Source: Merluccius polli (lineage: Eukaryota; Chordata; Actinopteri; Gadiformes; Merlucciidae). Taken from it: DNA of 64,000 nt. The notes below the pieces were generated by a model. That model made no database searches and was not told the DNA's origin. It saw only the letters and a program-made list of their open reading frames with translations. Position numbers and translations under genes: made by a program. This document shows, piece after piece, positions 22,817 through 34,981 of this stretch. The stretch is taken from the NCBI GenBank assembly GCA_030340625.1, contig JAOPHQ010000590.1, forward strand, positions 135,001-199,000. Direction: 5' to 3'. The number at the start of each line of letters is the position of its first letter. The first letter of the stretch is position 1.

Positions 22817-24296
22817 GTGGTTGGTTCCGACGCTTCTGCACCAGACGTCTCCTCCTCGCCCTGTCATTCTCTCCATGAGCCTCCAGACCTGACCGGCGTT
22901 CCCCCTTGTTACCACGACCAGCACGAAGTTTTGAATAAAACTCGGGCCACATCTCTACCACCTCCATATGATTGTTGCATCGATCTCCTCCCGGGGCCTT
23001 GTCCACCCAAGGGTCGGCTGTATTCCCTCTCCCCTCCAGAGAGGGAGGCCATGCGGCAGTACATTGAGTCCTCGTTAAAGGCCGGAATCATTCGCCCTTC
23101 TTCCTCCCCTGCTGGCGCCGGCTTTTTCGTGGATAAGAAGGATAAGTCCCTCCGACCCTGCATCGATTATCGCGGTCTAAACGACATCACCATAAAGAAC
23201 AGGTACCCTCTACCTTTAATCTCCTCAGCCTTTGAAATTTTGAATGGTGCTAAGATCTTCTCCAAGCTGGATCTTAGAAATGCTCTAAGCTAGTAAGGAT
23301 CAGGGAGGGGGATGAGTGGAAGACAGTGTTTAATACCCCTTGTGGACACTATGAGTATTTAGTCATGCCTTTTGGACTAACTAATGCCCCAGCTGTCTTC
23401 CAGGCCTTGGTCAATGACGTCCTGCGGGACATGTTAAATCATTATGCCTTTGTGTACAAACGTACCTGGACGACATCCTGATTTTTTCCCCGGATGAGGC
23501 AACGCACATCCAGCATGTGCGGTCAGTACTGTGGCACCTTCTTGACCACAAGTTGTTCGTAAAGGCTGAGAAGTGTGAATTTCATGTGACTTCGGTCTCC
23601 TTCCTGGGGTTCATCATTTCCACAGACCACATCCAGATGGATCCAGAGAAGGTTAGTGCTGTAGCCGAGTGGCCTACCCCTACTAATCGCAAGATGGTGC
23701 AACATTTTCTGGGGTTTGCAAACTTTTACAGGAAGTTCATTAGAAACTTCAGCACTGTTGCTGCACCCTTGCATGCACTAACCTCTCCTCATGCCAAGTT
23801 TCAGCTGAGGCTGCCTTCAAAAGGCTAGATAGGTTACTTCGGCACCAGTTCTCGCTCTTCCTGACCCTCATCTCCAGTGCATAGTGGAAGTGGACGCCTC
23901 AGATCTGGGCATCGGGGCAGTGCTCTCCCAGCGGTCACCATCTGATGGCAAACTCCATCCTTGTGCCTTTCTCTCCCGGAAACTGTCCCCAGCGGAGAGG
24001 AATTATGATGTGGGTGATCGGGAACTGTGGGCCGTGAAGTTGGCTTTGGAAGAGTGGCGGCACTGGCTGGAATGAGCTGAGCAGCCGTTTCTGGTGTGGA
24101 CCGATCACAAGAATCTTGAGTACATCAGAGTAGCAAAGCGCCTCAACTCCACGCAAGCAAGGTGGGCACTTTTCTTCAACAGATTCAACTTCACCCTATC
24201 GTACTGCCCGGGTTCTAAGAATACCAAGCCTGATGCCCTTTCCAGGATGTTTGATCCTGACCCCAGCCCCAAGAGTCCCTCCACAATTCTCCCTTC
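22817..24296 (+). pseudogene. Gypsy reverse transcriptase and RNase H
   Basis: RT motifs across several frames are GIIRPSSSPAGAGFF, LRPCIDYRGLNDIT, FSKLDLRNA, MPFGLTNAPAVFQ and the catalytic YLDD at 23463-23474 in a shifted frame. The connection domain follows with VSFLGFIIS and HFLGFANFYRKFI. RNase H follows with VDASDLGIGAVLSQ, DRELWAVKLALEEWRHWLE, an in-frame stop at 24073, and VWTDHKNLEYI. Frame changes or stops fall near 23292, 23460, 23825 and 24073. The hAT insertion at 24297 lies between RNase H and integrase. Confidence 0.92.
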
Positions 24297-25128
24297 TCGG
24301 GCTGCAACTAACAACTAATTTGATAATCGATTAATCTGTCGATTATTAGTTCGATTAATCGATCATTAATCGGATAAAAAGACAAAAACGACATTTCTAT
24401 CCTTTCCAGTATTTTATTCAAAAAACAAATGTAAAAGGTATAAAGTGCACTTCAGTTTGTAGCTAACTGTTTTTAACAGTTAAACAAAAACACAATATAT
24501 AGGTTTTGACACATTTCAAATAGCAGGCCTTTCCAAACAAAAACAAAAAGTCTTCTGTTTAAAAAGGGGAGGTGATTTGGCTGAACCAACATATTCAGGA
24601 TACCATCAGTCAATGCAGCTGCTTGCTGTGGTGTGCAGACCTTCCTTTGAACAAAGTCAGTAATGTTGGGTTGTGTCTTTCTGAAATGAGAGAAACCACA
24701 TAATGAACGTACATATTAGCACCATTTACATGTAACTCAATACATACTTTGTTGATTTAATTAATAATTGCTGATGTAAAAGGCAAATAAAGACAATGCC
24801 ACCACATAAAAAAATAAATTAAATAAATGGACATTGGGGATGCAGCATACACCAAAAATAAAACAGAAATGTAACTAATCAGATCAGAACTGGATCAGAT
24901 ATTGTTCAAGTTTCTGTTGTGAAGTAATAAAGGATTCACTTTAGACTGCCAGCAAGACGGCACGGCATTGGCTGGCTTACTGCCACCACCTGAGATGTTG
25001 CCGCAGCGCATGTAGCGCATTCAGCGCATGCGCATAACATAGATCCAACGAATCGATGACTAAATTAATCGCCAACTATTTTTATAATCGATTTTAATCG
25101 ATTTAATCGATTAGTTGTTGCAGCCCTA
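24297..25128. mobile_element. Non-autonomous hAT element inside Gypsy
   Basis: Termini GGGCTGCAACTAACAACTA and the reverse complement of TAGTTGTTGCAGCCCTA, with the exact 8-bp duplication CTCCCTTC at 24289-24296 and 25129-25136. ATCGATTAATCG-type subterminal repeats lie at both ends. The interior is AT-rich and non-coding. Confidence 0.95.
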
Positions 25129-25136
25129 CTCCCTTC

Positions 25137-26531
25137 CTCCTGTGTGGTGGGAGCGGTCACCTGGGCTATTGAAAGAGAGGTGAAGGAAGCCTTGGCCAAC
25201 ACCCCTGCCCCAGCAGGTTGTCCACAAGATCGTCTCTTTGTACGTGTCTCCTTGTGTCCAAAGGTGATCCACTGGATCCACACCTCACGAGTCGCTTGCC
25301 ATCCCGGGACTGCTCGGACCATCTTCATAATCAAGCAGCGCTTCTGGTGGTCAGCGATGGAGAAGGAGGTGGGGGAATATGTGGCTGCCTGCCCCGTCTG
25401 TGCGAGGAACAAGGTTTACCGGCAACCTCCAGCGGGTCTTCTGCAACCCCTCTCGGTGCCTCATCGTCCCTGGTCCGACATATTAGACTTTGTCACAGGG
25501 TTGCCCTCATCTGATGGTAACACCACCATCCTCACAGTTGTGGACAGATTCTCCAAGATGGTGCACTTTGTGCCTCTCCCTAAGCTGCCCTCTGCCAAAG
25601 AAACGGCAGAGGTACTGTTGTATCATGTCTGTCGTCTCCATGGTTTCCCCAAGGACGTGGTGTCGGATCGCAATCCACAGTTCGTGTCTCAGTTCTGGAA
25701 GGCCTTCTGCACCCTCATAGGAGCCACTGTCAGCCTGTCCTCTGGGTTCCACCCTCAGTCTAATGGACAGACTGAGAGACTCAACCAGGAGCTGGAAACG
25801 GGTCTTCATTGCCTCGTCTCCCAGAACCAGGCGTCATGGAGCAAGCACCTCATTTGGGTTGAGTACTTCCCAGTTTCTCTTCGGGTCTCTCTCCTTTCCA
25901 GTGTGCCTACGGGTACCAGCCTCCATTGTTCCCAGAGTTTGAGGTGGAGCTGGGGGTACCTTCTGCCTAGGCACTCATTCGCTGCTGCAGGAAAATCTGG
26001 AGTGGGGTCCGTCACATACTGATCTGTAGTGCCGCCCGGAGCAAGAAAGCAGCAGATCGGCGCCGGACGCCAGCTCCTTCATATCGACCGGGAGATCAGG
26101 TCTGGCTGTCGACTCGGGACCTGCCACTGAGGGTGGATAGCCGTAAGCTGGCCCCTCGGTTTGTGGGTCCTTTCCCCATCTCCAAGGTCATCAACCCCGC
26201 TGCAGTTCGCCTTCGGCTCCCTAGGTCCATGAGGGTCCATCCCACGTTCCACGTCAGCCGCCTGAAACCAGCTAAAGAAAGTCCTCTGGTCCCAGCCTCC
26301 AGACCCCCACCACCCCCCCGAGTCATTGAAGGGGGCCTTGTGTACACAGTTAAGCAGCTGCTGGCAGTTCGGAGGAGGGGCCGGGGATATCAGTACTTGG
26401 TGGACTGGGAGGGTTACAGCCCCGAGGAGCGGTCATGGGTGCCATCCAGGTACATCGTCGACCCGACCCTCATTCAAGACTTCCATCAACGCCATCTGGA
26501 TCTTCCTTTGAGGTCCGGTGCCGTCCCTTGA
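25137..26531 (+). pseudogene. Gypsy integrase and C-terminal chromodomain
   Basis: The frame to 26022 holds the integrase HHCC zinc-binding region (HTSRVACHPG, CPVCARNK). It also holds the DDE catalytic core, with aspartates in VVDRFSKMVHF and VVSDRNPQF and the glutamate in NGQTERLNQELE. Sequence degrades and shifts frame between about 25870 and 26130. The frame from 26133 gives the C-terminal GPFPISKVINPAAVRLRLP segment and a chromodomain (QYLVDWEGYSPEERSWVP), which marks the element as a chromovirus. Confidence 0.92.
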
Positions 26532-26542
26532 GGGGGGGGTAC

Positions 26543-26896
26543 TATCACAGTCAGTCCCCTCTCTGCCTACTCCATCCACCCAGTGTTCCCGCCTTGTGTC
26601 TGCCACACCCCTAATCACTGTCACCTGTGTATTTAAACCCTTTGTGTCCCCTTCCCCAGTGCCAGATTGTTAGTGTACCATGTGTCCTACTCTCTAGTGT
26701 TTCTCCAGTGTGCTTCTCGGTTTTGACCCTCGCCTGTTTTCGGACTCTGCCTTTGCCTTACCCCTTTGGATTGTTTGCCTGCCTTACCTGACTGAACACC
26801 CGTGTACTGAACCCTTGCCTGTGATTAAAGACTGGTTACCTCCTGTATCTGCCTCCCGAGTCTTGCAGTTGAGTCCTGTCTCCATGCTGTGTAACA
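26543..26896 (+). repeat. Gypsy 3' LTR
   Basis: Same length as the 5' LTR, with about 20 substitutions by eye. It begins TATCACAG and ends GTAACA, followed by the GGTTA duplication. Confidence 0.92.
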
Positions 26897-26901
26897 GGTT
26901 A

Positions 26902-27466
26902 GGGTTAACCCAGGTGTAACCCTGTTCACACCTGGCATTAACACGCGTCTTGGTTGATCCAATCATAAGTAGACAGCTCTAGTATGTCAGTTCACACATG
27001 GCATGAACATACATCTCCACATGATCGCATCTCACTTCCCCGCTCTACATGCAAATACACACGTACATCATATCCGTTCAAATACATTGTTGTAGAAGAC
27101 AAAATCAAAACCATACAGACTGAGTCTATTCCTTGCCGTGTTGCAGGCAAACTAAATCGACCAAGATGTTTGACGCACTCTAGTATATCTCTATGGGCTT
27201 TTCATTTACGCTTGAATAATAATATAATATACACCATTTGGTGGTCGACAAAATGCATGGTGGAAGGCAGCAATGCACTCATTCAACGAATAAGAAGAGA
27301 TAATCAAAGCAAATTGACCAGGTTGTTTGATGTTGTATTCATTTGCGATGCTTTTTGCGTTTATTTTTATTTATTAAATATCAAATATTTGTAGTCTTAC
27401 TTTTTGTGCGACTAGCGACTAATGAAAACTAGGTCGACTAAACCTCTTCCGGTCGCCTAATCAACT
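26902..27466. other. Interior of the 21434-28608 hAT element
   Basis: Non-coding. It includes GTTCACACCTGGCATTAACA at 26922, which resembles a MITE terminus, although no partner end was found. GTCGACTA subterminal motifs lie at about 27435. Confidence 0.4.
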
Positions 27467-28577
27467 AATAATAATAATAATAATAATACATTTTATTTGA
27501 TGGCGCCTTTCAAGTCACCCAAGGTCACCTTACAGAAAAGTAAAGCCTGAGAGATAAAAACAACATTAAAACAAAACATCAACATGAAAACAAATGAAGT
27601 GCACAGTGTCCAGTTATAGAGAGTATGCCAGTTTGAACAGGTGAGTTTTGAGTTGAGACTTGAATGATGTGATGGAGTCTGACTGTCGTGTGGGGGAAGG
27701 GAATTCCAGAGCCTGGGTGCTGAGCAGCTGAAGGCTCAGGCACCCATGGTACTGAGGCGTGACGTGGGGATGGTTAGCAGTCCAGAAGAGGTTGAGCGGA
27801 GGGTGCGGGAGGGAGTGTATTCATGAAGGAGGTTGCAAAGGTAGGTGGGGGCTTAATTGTGGAGAGCTTTATAGGTGAGGAGAAGATTTTTGTAGTCGAT
27901 GCGGTATTGTACAGGGAGCCAGTGAAGTTGGATGAGAACAGGGGTGATGTGGTCCGATGATTTGGTACAGGTGATGATCCGGGTTCTGAATGATTTGCAG
28001 TCTGTTGATGAGTTTGGAGCTGGGGTGTGCTGTGATTTGGTGATGATGGATTTGGAGCCGATGAGCAGGGCCTCGGTTTTACTGCCGTTTAGCTTCAGGA
28101 AGTTCCTGCTCATCCAGCTCCGGATGTCGTCAAGGCAGGTGATGAGGGAGGTGGGAGGAATGGCAGCAGTCGGTTTGGAGATGTAGACCTGTCATCGGCG
28201 TAGCAGTGAAAATGGACACCATGGTAGGGAGTAGGTAAATGGTGAAAAGAAGGGGACCCAAGACTGACCTCTGGGGGACACCCAGTGAAACACCCGAACA
28301 CCCAGACTTGTGGTTCCTTAGTTGCATGAATTGTTGGCGGTCAGTGAGGTATGATGTAAACCAGGAGAGTGCAGTACCAGAGATCCCAGTACCAGCCAGG
28401 CGGTCCAGGAGCAGAGGGTGGGAGATGGTATTGAATGCTGCGCTGAGGTCGAGGAGGATGAGAATGGTAAGTAGTCTGGAGTCAGCTGCACGGAGGAGGT
28501 CGTTGGTGATTTTGACCAGGGCTGTTTCAGTACTATGTTTTGGAGGAAGCCGGATTGGAAGGGTTCATGGAGGTTGT
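27467..28577 (-). mobile_element. 5'-truncated L2 LINE fragment
   Basis: The - strand carries broken L2 ORF2 C-terminal pieces: FLKLNGSKTEALLIGSKS, SSDHITPVLIQLHWLPVQYR and KNLLLTYKALHN, with GPLLFTIYLLP further upstream. The 3' end is an (AAT)n tail at 27467-27487 on the + strand, followed by TTTATTTGATGGCGCCTTTC. It is collinear with the larger L2 at 59210-63360 and truncated at the segment matching about 60670. Several frameshifts. Confidence 0.88.
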
Positions 28578-28616
28578 TTGACTAGTCGACTATTAGGGGG
28601 CAGCCCTAGTTCTGTT

Positions 28617-29617
28617 ACTCTGCTTGGGTAGTTTGATTCGCAAACTATTCACTTCCTGAATCCCAATCCGATTAAAGGGAGTTGCTAGGCAGAGATTCCA
28701 GATGAATATCTAATCCTGATTGGCTGATAAAACAACAACTGCCGGCTCAACTCGCCTGCAGAGCAATCATATTTAGCAGTGTTGCTGATGATTGTTGCAA
28801 TGTATGGACTCAAGTCAATAAATTATGGAAGTTATTTGATAATAATATATACTATAATGATAATGTGTACTCCGTATTAGGCGGCCATTAAGTATACATA
28901 GTTACTTTCTTAAAATGTTAGCTTGCTAGTTAGCACACTAACTTGATCTCGTTCCACAAACTTGTTCAGTTGTATTTTAGAATCCCGTTAATTTGTTTTC
29001 TGACAAACCTAATGTAATATCTGGAAATCTGCTCCATGCTTTCAGCCTCCTTGGGTTCTCCATTGGTCTCTCAACAACGAGAGTTTACGAAGAGTTTTCC
29101 AATAGCGAAATATATATAAAGGTTTTGAGTTTCCTGGTTTAAAAAAAAGATTATTTTTTATTGTATTGGATTTAGGATTTATTAGTTAACCTTGTACCGC
29201 AAGCTTAGCAAGAACAAAGAGCCTGGAAATAATGGCTTGTTCCTATATGAACAGGCAAGTTATGTAACCTCATATAGCTTTGGATTGGATGCCATAATAC
29301 TAATATTCCTCCCAATATGATGACAGTTAGTCATATTTCTTAAAATACTCAAATTAATTTTAAATGAGAAATGACTATTTTCATCTCTCATGACAGAGAG
29401 GGGAGAATTAGGCCAGTTTACGAATAAATAATAACATGAATACTACTTATTGTGAATGTTGACTGGGCAGAATTCATTCTCACATTTTTGTTGGCTTTTA
29501 ACAGGAGCTATGACATTATTTGATACAGCGTTACAGCTATTTGTAATTATAGGCTAGGATAAGGATGGAGGATCCCGCTCCCAACCAATGATATGGTGTA
29601 CCATGGTGTACTAACAC
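28617..29617. other. No recognisable gene
   Basis: AT-rich sequence belonging to the outermost element or older DNA. I see no coding motif or element terminus in it. Confidence 0.4.
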
Positions 29618-29977
29618 CACTGGCGTAACTATCGATGGTGCAACCGGTGCATTGCACCGGGGCCCAGACGCCGGGGGGGGGGGCCCATGAAGACGCCGGG
29701 AGGGGCCTACCCCGTCAACATTCGCGCAGCACTCCCCCCCCCCCCCCCCCCCCCCCCGTCAACAATCACGCAGCACCCCCGGGGCCCAGACGCCGGGGGG
29801 GGCCCATGAAGACGCTGGGGGGGGGGGCCTACCCCGTCAACATTTGCGCAGCACCCCCCCCCCCCCCCCCCCGTCAACAATCGCGCCCCCCCCCCCCCCC
29901 CCCCCCCCGGTCAACAATCGCGGGGGCCCTAAAATATTATTTGCACCGGGGCCCATCATCACGTTGTTACGCCAGTG
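29618..29977. mobile_element. Non-autonomous hAT element with C-tract interior
   Basis: TIR CACTGGCGTAAC (29618-29629) with its reverse complement at 29966-29977. The 8-bp flanks ACTAACAC / ACTGACAC match at 7 of 8. The interior holds two copies of a unit of about 115 bp (CCCAGACGCCGGGGG...CCATGAAGACGC) and C runs up to about 20, each next to TCAACAATCGCG-like motifs. Confidence 0.82.
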
Positions 29978-30131
29978 ACTGACACCATCAGGCACTAACA
30001 GTTACCATGGTTGAAATAGCCTGTACAAGACTGTAAATGACTCATTCAGAAATAATAATCATAATAATAACAATAATAATAGTGGATATCATATTTATAT
30101 AAATGTAACCTTTGACTTGACAGACAATTAA

Positions 30132-31299
30132 AGGGGACCTATTATGCAAAATGGCTTATTCCTGGCCCTTCCGTGTGTTACATATGTTAGACTTTATTAG
30201 CCGGGAAAAAACAGGCTGTTTAATTAATTAAGAGCGCATTACTACGTCATAAAGGGCCATCATTTGCAGAATCCAACCCTCTCAGGTAAATAACCACTCC
30301 CACCCAGGTGAATAACCACGCCCATTTACTTAGCCTCGTAATGCTCCTGGCAGCGTTGCAAGAAATTGCTAACTTAGCAAGCTACAATGACACCATGTCC
30401 CAACACCACAGTAGTTGTGTTGTGGGATGCAGGTGGGAACACAGGTCCCTCCACACTCTCCTGACATGATGAAGGACAGAGTTAATTCACTTTATTTATA
30501 ACGGACACCTCCCGGCTACAGTTAGCTCCCAGTTGTATATGTGTGGTCATTACTTCATGTCGGACTGCTTCAGCAACGAGGGCCAGTTCACAGCAGGATT
30601 CACATCTCCATTGAAGGTTAAAGATGGAGCAGTTCCCACTGTACCTGACCGGTCTGCTAACTGTGAGTCTGTAAGTATCACCATGTTTTGATGTTATTTG
30701 CAAGTTAGTGTAGTTAGTATATTGCACTGCTGGGCTTGTTGGGTGTGTGTAGATTGTTTATAACTTGTTATTTGGCCATTCGCCTATGCTGTAAACCTCC
30801 ATAGTCTGCTCTATATTGGTTGCTTGACATCTGGAGGATGTCAGAAGACATCCAAACAGACATTGTTGAAACCTGGATGGCCCACCATACATATCGGTGG
30901 TTGTGGGATTTCATTCATAAGTCGAACAAACATGTACGGTCTCACTGTTTTTTCTGGAGTCTCTGCCATGTTTACTGTAAATTCTTCTTCTTTTTTCAGC
31001 ACACAACCTACTATATTACGGTAAATGACGCATCAAGCTAGTTTACCTTGAGCTGCATGGGAGTTCTGCTCTCCGCCTCCCAAACCTTCTAATGATGCGG
31101 CCAATCAGAGCAGAGCTCATTACCATACATCCCCACGCCCCCACAAAACAGCCTGTTCTTCAGAGTGGAGAAAATGAGAGGCAGACACACATTACAGAAG
31201 CTGGATTTAGGAGTTTTTAACATATAAACTTCACTAACTTCTTGTAAAGACCTCAGGGAACAGTTTTAAAAAAGCCCAAAATAGTATAATAGGTCCCCT
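30132..31299 (+). mobile_element. TTAA-flanked T2/Kolobok-type element with THAP exon
   Basis: Termini AGGGGACCTATTAT on both sides; flanks TTAA (30128-30131) and TTAG (31300-31303, one mismatch). It carries a decayed THAP-domain exon (30395-30670) ending at a consensus splice donor. No catalytic domain is recognised. Confidence 0.8.
30395..30670 (+). pseudogene. THAP-domain exon fragment
   Basis: From ATG 30395 the sequence reads MSQHHSSCVVGCRWEHRSLH. After in-frame stops, the rest of the domain appears in another frame: LYMCGHYFMSDCFSNEGQF, then AGFTSPLKVKDGAVPTVPD. The pattern is a THAP C2CH zinc finger: an N-terminal CxxxC with a later CxxH followed by DCF and the AVPT box. It ends at GAGTCT|GTAAGT, a good 5' splice site. 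It is a transposase DNA-binding exon, now broken by stops and a frame change. Confidence 0.75.
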
Positions 31300-31309
31300 T
31301 TAGAATATA

Positions 31310-31385
31310 CAATATAGTTTATAGTATAGTATAGTATAGTTTAGAATATAGTTTATATAGTTTAGAATATACATATAGTTTATTG
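31310..31385. repeat. ATAGTTTAGAATAT-type simple repeat
   Basis: Irregular array of TATAGT/TTAGAATATA units just after the TTAA element. Poly-A of about 22 at 31460-31482. Confidence 0.8.
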
Positions 31386-31664
31386 TTTTCAAAATGAGGG
31401 GTTTTGAGGAGGAGGCTCAATGCTGCTCTAATTAGAGATGGGAGTCAGTGAAGCAAATATGAAAAAAAAAAAAAAAAAAAAAAGATCCTTATAACTACTG
31501 CTTCATATAAATGGGTCTGAATATCACTGACAGGCTTTTTGCCACTTGGGTCGAGCTTCAATAGCAAAATATAACCTGATGGATTTGGAGGGCGCCGATT
31601 GCTGATCTTAGTTTTCAGGCAAAAAAATGTCACCTTTTTGGGTCCTCACCAGTTTGCATCCCTG

Positions 31665-32465
31665 GTTCGTTCAACAGGTATGTTTGTATATTCTGTAAGG
31701 AGAAATGTAGGTTCAGTATTTTGAGTATTTTCTAACCCTGCATAGAGTTGTTATATTTTTTCCATTAAAAATCTAGAAAATAGGTTCATGGCAGTTTGTG
31801 ATAAAACACAGAGAAAACAATGCATATTTGTATAAGTGATTTTCCATTTTGTAGTAGAAATGTACTTTTATTTGTTCAACAAAACTATACGATCACAGGG
31901 TAAGTATAAGCACCAGTATAAACTACAGGGTTTGCCCTTTTGCTTGCTGACGATTTCCACTGTATGGCAGGAGCTATTATGTTTTATCATCACCACCAAC
32001 CACATTCATGTTTTGTTAAACAGCTGCAGCAAGAAATAAACGCTGTGAACCTGAGAGAAGTTGTCGAGTGGTCTATTCAGTCTGCTAAGATTGAGTCGGA
32101 AAATAGAAGGGTTACATATGCATTTACGAGAACGGGGGGGCTGGGGGATTCTGAACAAAAATGTAGCTCATTGTTCCACATGTTTGAAATATGTGGTGTG
32201 TAATAAAAATATATAATATATGTTATTTCATAACCAAATCTAAAATATTTGATTGTCATAACTTACCTTTTCACCTTAACCGTGTTGAAAAGAATGTCAA
32301 TGTAAACAGCAAGGCAGCCAATTATTGCTGGTTTCTTTGACTGATAGGAGCGCTGGACCAGGCGCTTTGACCAGAGCGCTCATATGGGTCGCACTGGTTC
32401 ACATTGACAAACAACCTATTCTGTCATTTAGGATGGAGAACAAGTTGGCCTAGCAACCATTGGAT
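31665..32465 (+). repeat. Diverged interspersed repeat, copy 2, right part
   Basis: 32100-32450 matches the reverse complement of 1490-1830, including GGGGGATTC.GAACAAAAATG and CAGCCAATTATTGCTGGTTT. 31935-32020 repeats a block also seen at 20950-21290, so the copy contains an internal partial duplication. Confidence 0.6.
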
Positions 32466-33635
32466 CAGGCTAGGGTCCTCCGCACACCTTTACAGTGTCT
32501 TCTCTATTACTTTCTACCACATTTGCATGGCACATTGCACATTGCATTTGATTTCACAAAAATGACTGTTAGCTGCCAAAGTATAGACATCACTTCAAAC
32601 TTGTGAGTCATAGCATGATACTATAATACTCATAACAATTATGGTTTTTCTTATAATACTGCCAATAATAAGGATCATTTAGTCCAACTTGGTTTCAAGC
32701 CAGATTGTTTGATAATTAAAATTGCCATGGTTTAGTGTATGAGTGAATAATGAGTAATTGAGTAAATTAAAATGCACCCAACCGAACCCATTGGAACTGA
32801 GTCTAGGATCACACATATCTTCTGTTTATGTACAGTTGCTATTAAAATATGTTCTTGTTAGTTCCAAGTTCAGTCAGTGGGAGTTCAATATATTCTAAGT
32901 TAGCTTTCTATTTTTTTTTTCTTGGAGGAAACCATAAAAAAACAAACTCATTCAAGTCATCCCAGCCTATAGAACCAAACCACATATTCATTTCACACAT
33001 ACTTCTTCTCTTGAAACCTACCCTCTCTTTATTCCTCCGCTGTCATGCCCTCTCTGAACCCAATCCCTCTCTTTCCTCCATCTCACCATGTGTACCACAC
33101 CTCTTCCCTTTCTCCTCTCTCCTCTATCTCATCTATCTCATCTCCTTCATTGCGTAGCACCTTCTACCTTCATATTCCCTCACATCTCCCCCCTCCCTTC
33201 TCCCGTGCTATCGCTCTTCTCCGCTGTGCTCAGTTGGCCTTTTTTTCTACCACTGATCATTTTTCAGCTTTCTCTCGTTGGCGGCGGCGGCCGTCCCTTA
33301 TCGGCCCTGCGAAGAGGCTAAGCAAATAGTGTGATGTGGGATCCTTTTAGGTCTCCATGGTGTAATTGCCTAATTGCTTTTTTCCCCCTCATATCGGAGG
33401 GTTCTGCTTTCTGTCAGATGGGGCAGGAGTTCATAAACAGCCACTCTAGTACCATTCCCAGCATCTCCCTCAATGTCGGCTTTCTGGGCTTTCCGATTGG
33501 TCTTCCACCTCGAGGGCTGAGCAGCCAATCGCTTATTGGCTCCTCCCTATAGGACAGATGGCCATGCTGACAGCCAATGGGGCCACAGCAGGGTGAGTGC
33601 TGTAGTGCTGTGGGAGAGAGGGAGTAAAGACATCC

Positions 33636-33637
<2 letters not shown>
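32466..33637. other. Non-repetitive intergenic DNA
   Basis: No gene recognised. 33010-33240 is CT-rich. 33280-33560 is unusually complex and GC-balanced for this window (GCGGCGGCCGTCCCTTATCG, AATTGCCTAATTGC). It could be conserved non-coding DNA, but this is only an impression. Confidence 0.35.

Positions 33638-33667
<30 letters not shown>
33638..33667. repeat. (CT)15 microsatellite
   Basis: Perfect CT array. Flanking sequence to 34095 has no recognised feature. Confidence 0.95.
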
Positions 33668-33669
<2 letters not shown>

Positions 33670-34094
33670 TGGGGAGCTTCAAAAACTACCCCACTGTGCT
33701 AATATAATCATATTTTAAGCCAACAATAACAAAATTCATCACTAACCAGTTAACCTTTCAGTATGCCAATGTACTAGCAGATTTAAAGGTTGTAAATAAC
33801 AATTCTCTCCTCTCTGACACTCACTCCATCCAAGGCCAAGCAATGTGTCTGTGAACTGCTGAAGTATGTGGGCCTGTGAGAATGTAACCTTCCTCCAAGA
33901 GAATAATGGCTAATATAACCAATCCATGGTCCACCAATCCAACCAATCCTGAATCCCCCTTAATATGTCTGCGGTTTATACGTCCATTAGGTAAATTCTG
34001 TCAGACACAGTCACTGATTTTTTCTCGCTCTCTACTGTCGCTATCCCCCTCCCTCACATGCCTCTTTTTGTCCTCTTCTTTTACTCTTTCTCTA

Positions 34095-34095
<1 letters not shown>

Positions 34096-34160
<65 letters not shown>

Positions 34161-34174
34161 CTCTTTCTTTCTTC

Positions 34175-34237
<63 letters not shown>
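34096..34237. repeat. (TTTC)n microsatellite, about 140 bp
   Basis: Nearly perfect TTTC tetranucleotide array with two short interruptions near 34160-34175. The poly Ser/Phe/Leu frames over it are artefacts. Confidence 0.97.
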
Positions 34238-34497
34238 GTTATTCTTGGTTTCTCCCTTTGTCCCTCTTCCTCTCTATCTCTATTAGCAGCAAATGCTCAA
34301 TGGCCATTCATTTAAGACTTCCCACTGGTGGAGTTGTTGCATATATGCAGAAGAGGGACAAGATTGTGTCGCCTGTGTGTGTGTGCACGTGTAATTGTGT
34401 ATATGAAAAAATATTCCATCATTTTTTTTCTAATTTGTATTTATTTTCAAATTGTTTGTAATAACCACATTTCAGTTAAGCAGATTAAGAAAGGCAG

Positions 34498-34562
34498 AGC
34501 GAGAGAGAGCGAGAGAAAGAGAGAGAGAGAGACAGAGAGAGAAAGAGAGAGAGAGAGAGAAG
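34498..34562. repeat. (GA)n microsatellite
   Basis: GAGA-rich, interrupted array. Confidence 0.9.
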
Positions 34563-34584
34563 GGGGCAGTACATATTCTTTTAT

Positions 34585-34981
34585 CAGTATGATTATATTT
34601 CATGCTTTATTTCCTAAAATACAATTCAAGACATCTCCATGAAGTACAAAATGTAAACCAGTGACATGCAGTGATGTCACTGGGTAGGCACTGAATATTA
34701 AATCCAGATTTACTTAAATATAATATCCCCATACACAACAATTATCATTTATAGCTTACAACCAGAGTTTTCGATATACTGTAGACAATTATCACCTTAC
34801 ATTTTTCATCACAAGTAACCTGATTTACAAACCCGGTCAAACCACACATTAACTAAATATGACTCACATTGCATTCAATAAAAAATAACAATAATATGAA
34901 TATGACATGGTTCATAATTGCAACAAATTAGGGTACTAAATTATCAATATGAACTGTTTTGTGTTTTGTCAAGACTTGTGT

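Larger units (their letters stand above)
21928..26896 (+). mobile_element. Ty3/Gypsy chromovirus with two LTRs
   Basis: Two 354-bp LTRs (21928-22281 and 26543-26896) are more than 90 percent alike by eye and are flanked by GGTTA at 21923-21927 and 26897-26901. The 3' LTR starts TATC instead of TGTC. A purine tract AGGGGGGGG lies at 26531-26539. Internal order is gag remnant, protease, RT, RNase H, integrase, chromodomain. Most of gag is deleted, several frameshifts and stops are present, and a hAT element interrupts it. It is inactive. Confidence 0.95.
21434..28608. mobile_element. hAT-type element, expanded by nested Gypsy and LINE insertions
   Basis: TIR TAGGGCTGCCCCC at both ends and the exact 8-bp duplication GTTCTGTT at 21426-21433 and 28609-28616. 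Subterminal GTCGACTA motifs occur at both ends. No transposase is recognised, so it was probably non-autonomous. A related right end lies at 39497. Confidence 0.9.
21294..31664. mobile_element. Outermost inserted element (probable hAT-type), expanded by nested insertions
   Basis: The left end CAGGGGTGCAAACT (21294) and the reverse complement of the right end CAGGGATGCAAACT (31664) match at 13 of 14 bases. The flanks GTTTGT / GTTCGT are a possible decayed duplication, shorter than the usual hAT 8 bp. The matching repeat on either side supports an insertion. No transposase is seen, and the sequence between the ends is mostly later insertions. Confidence 0.5.
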
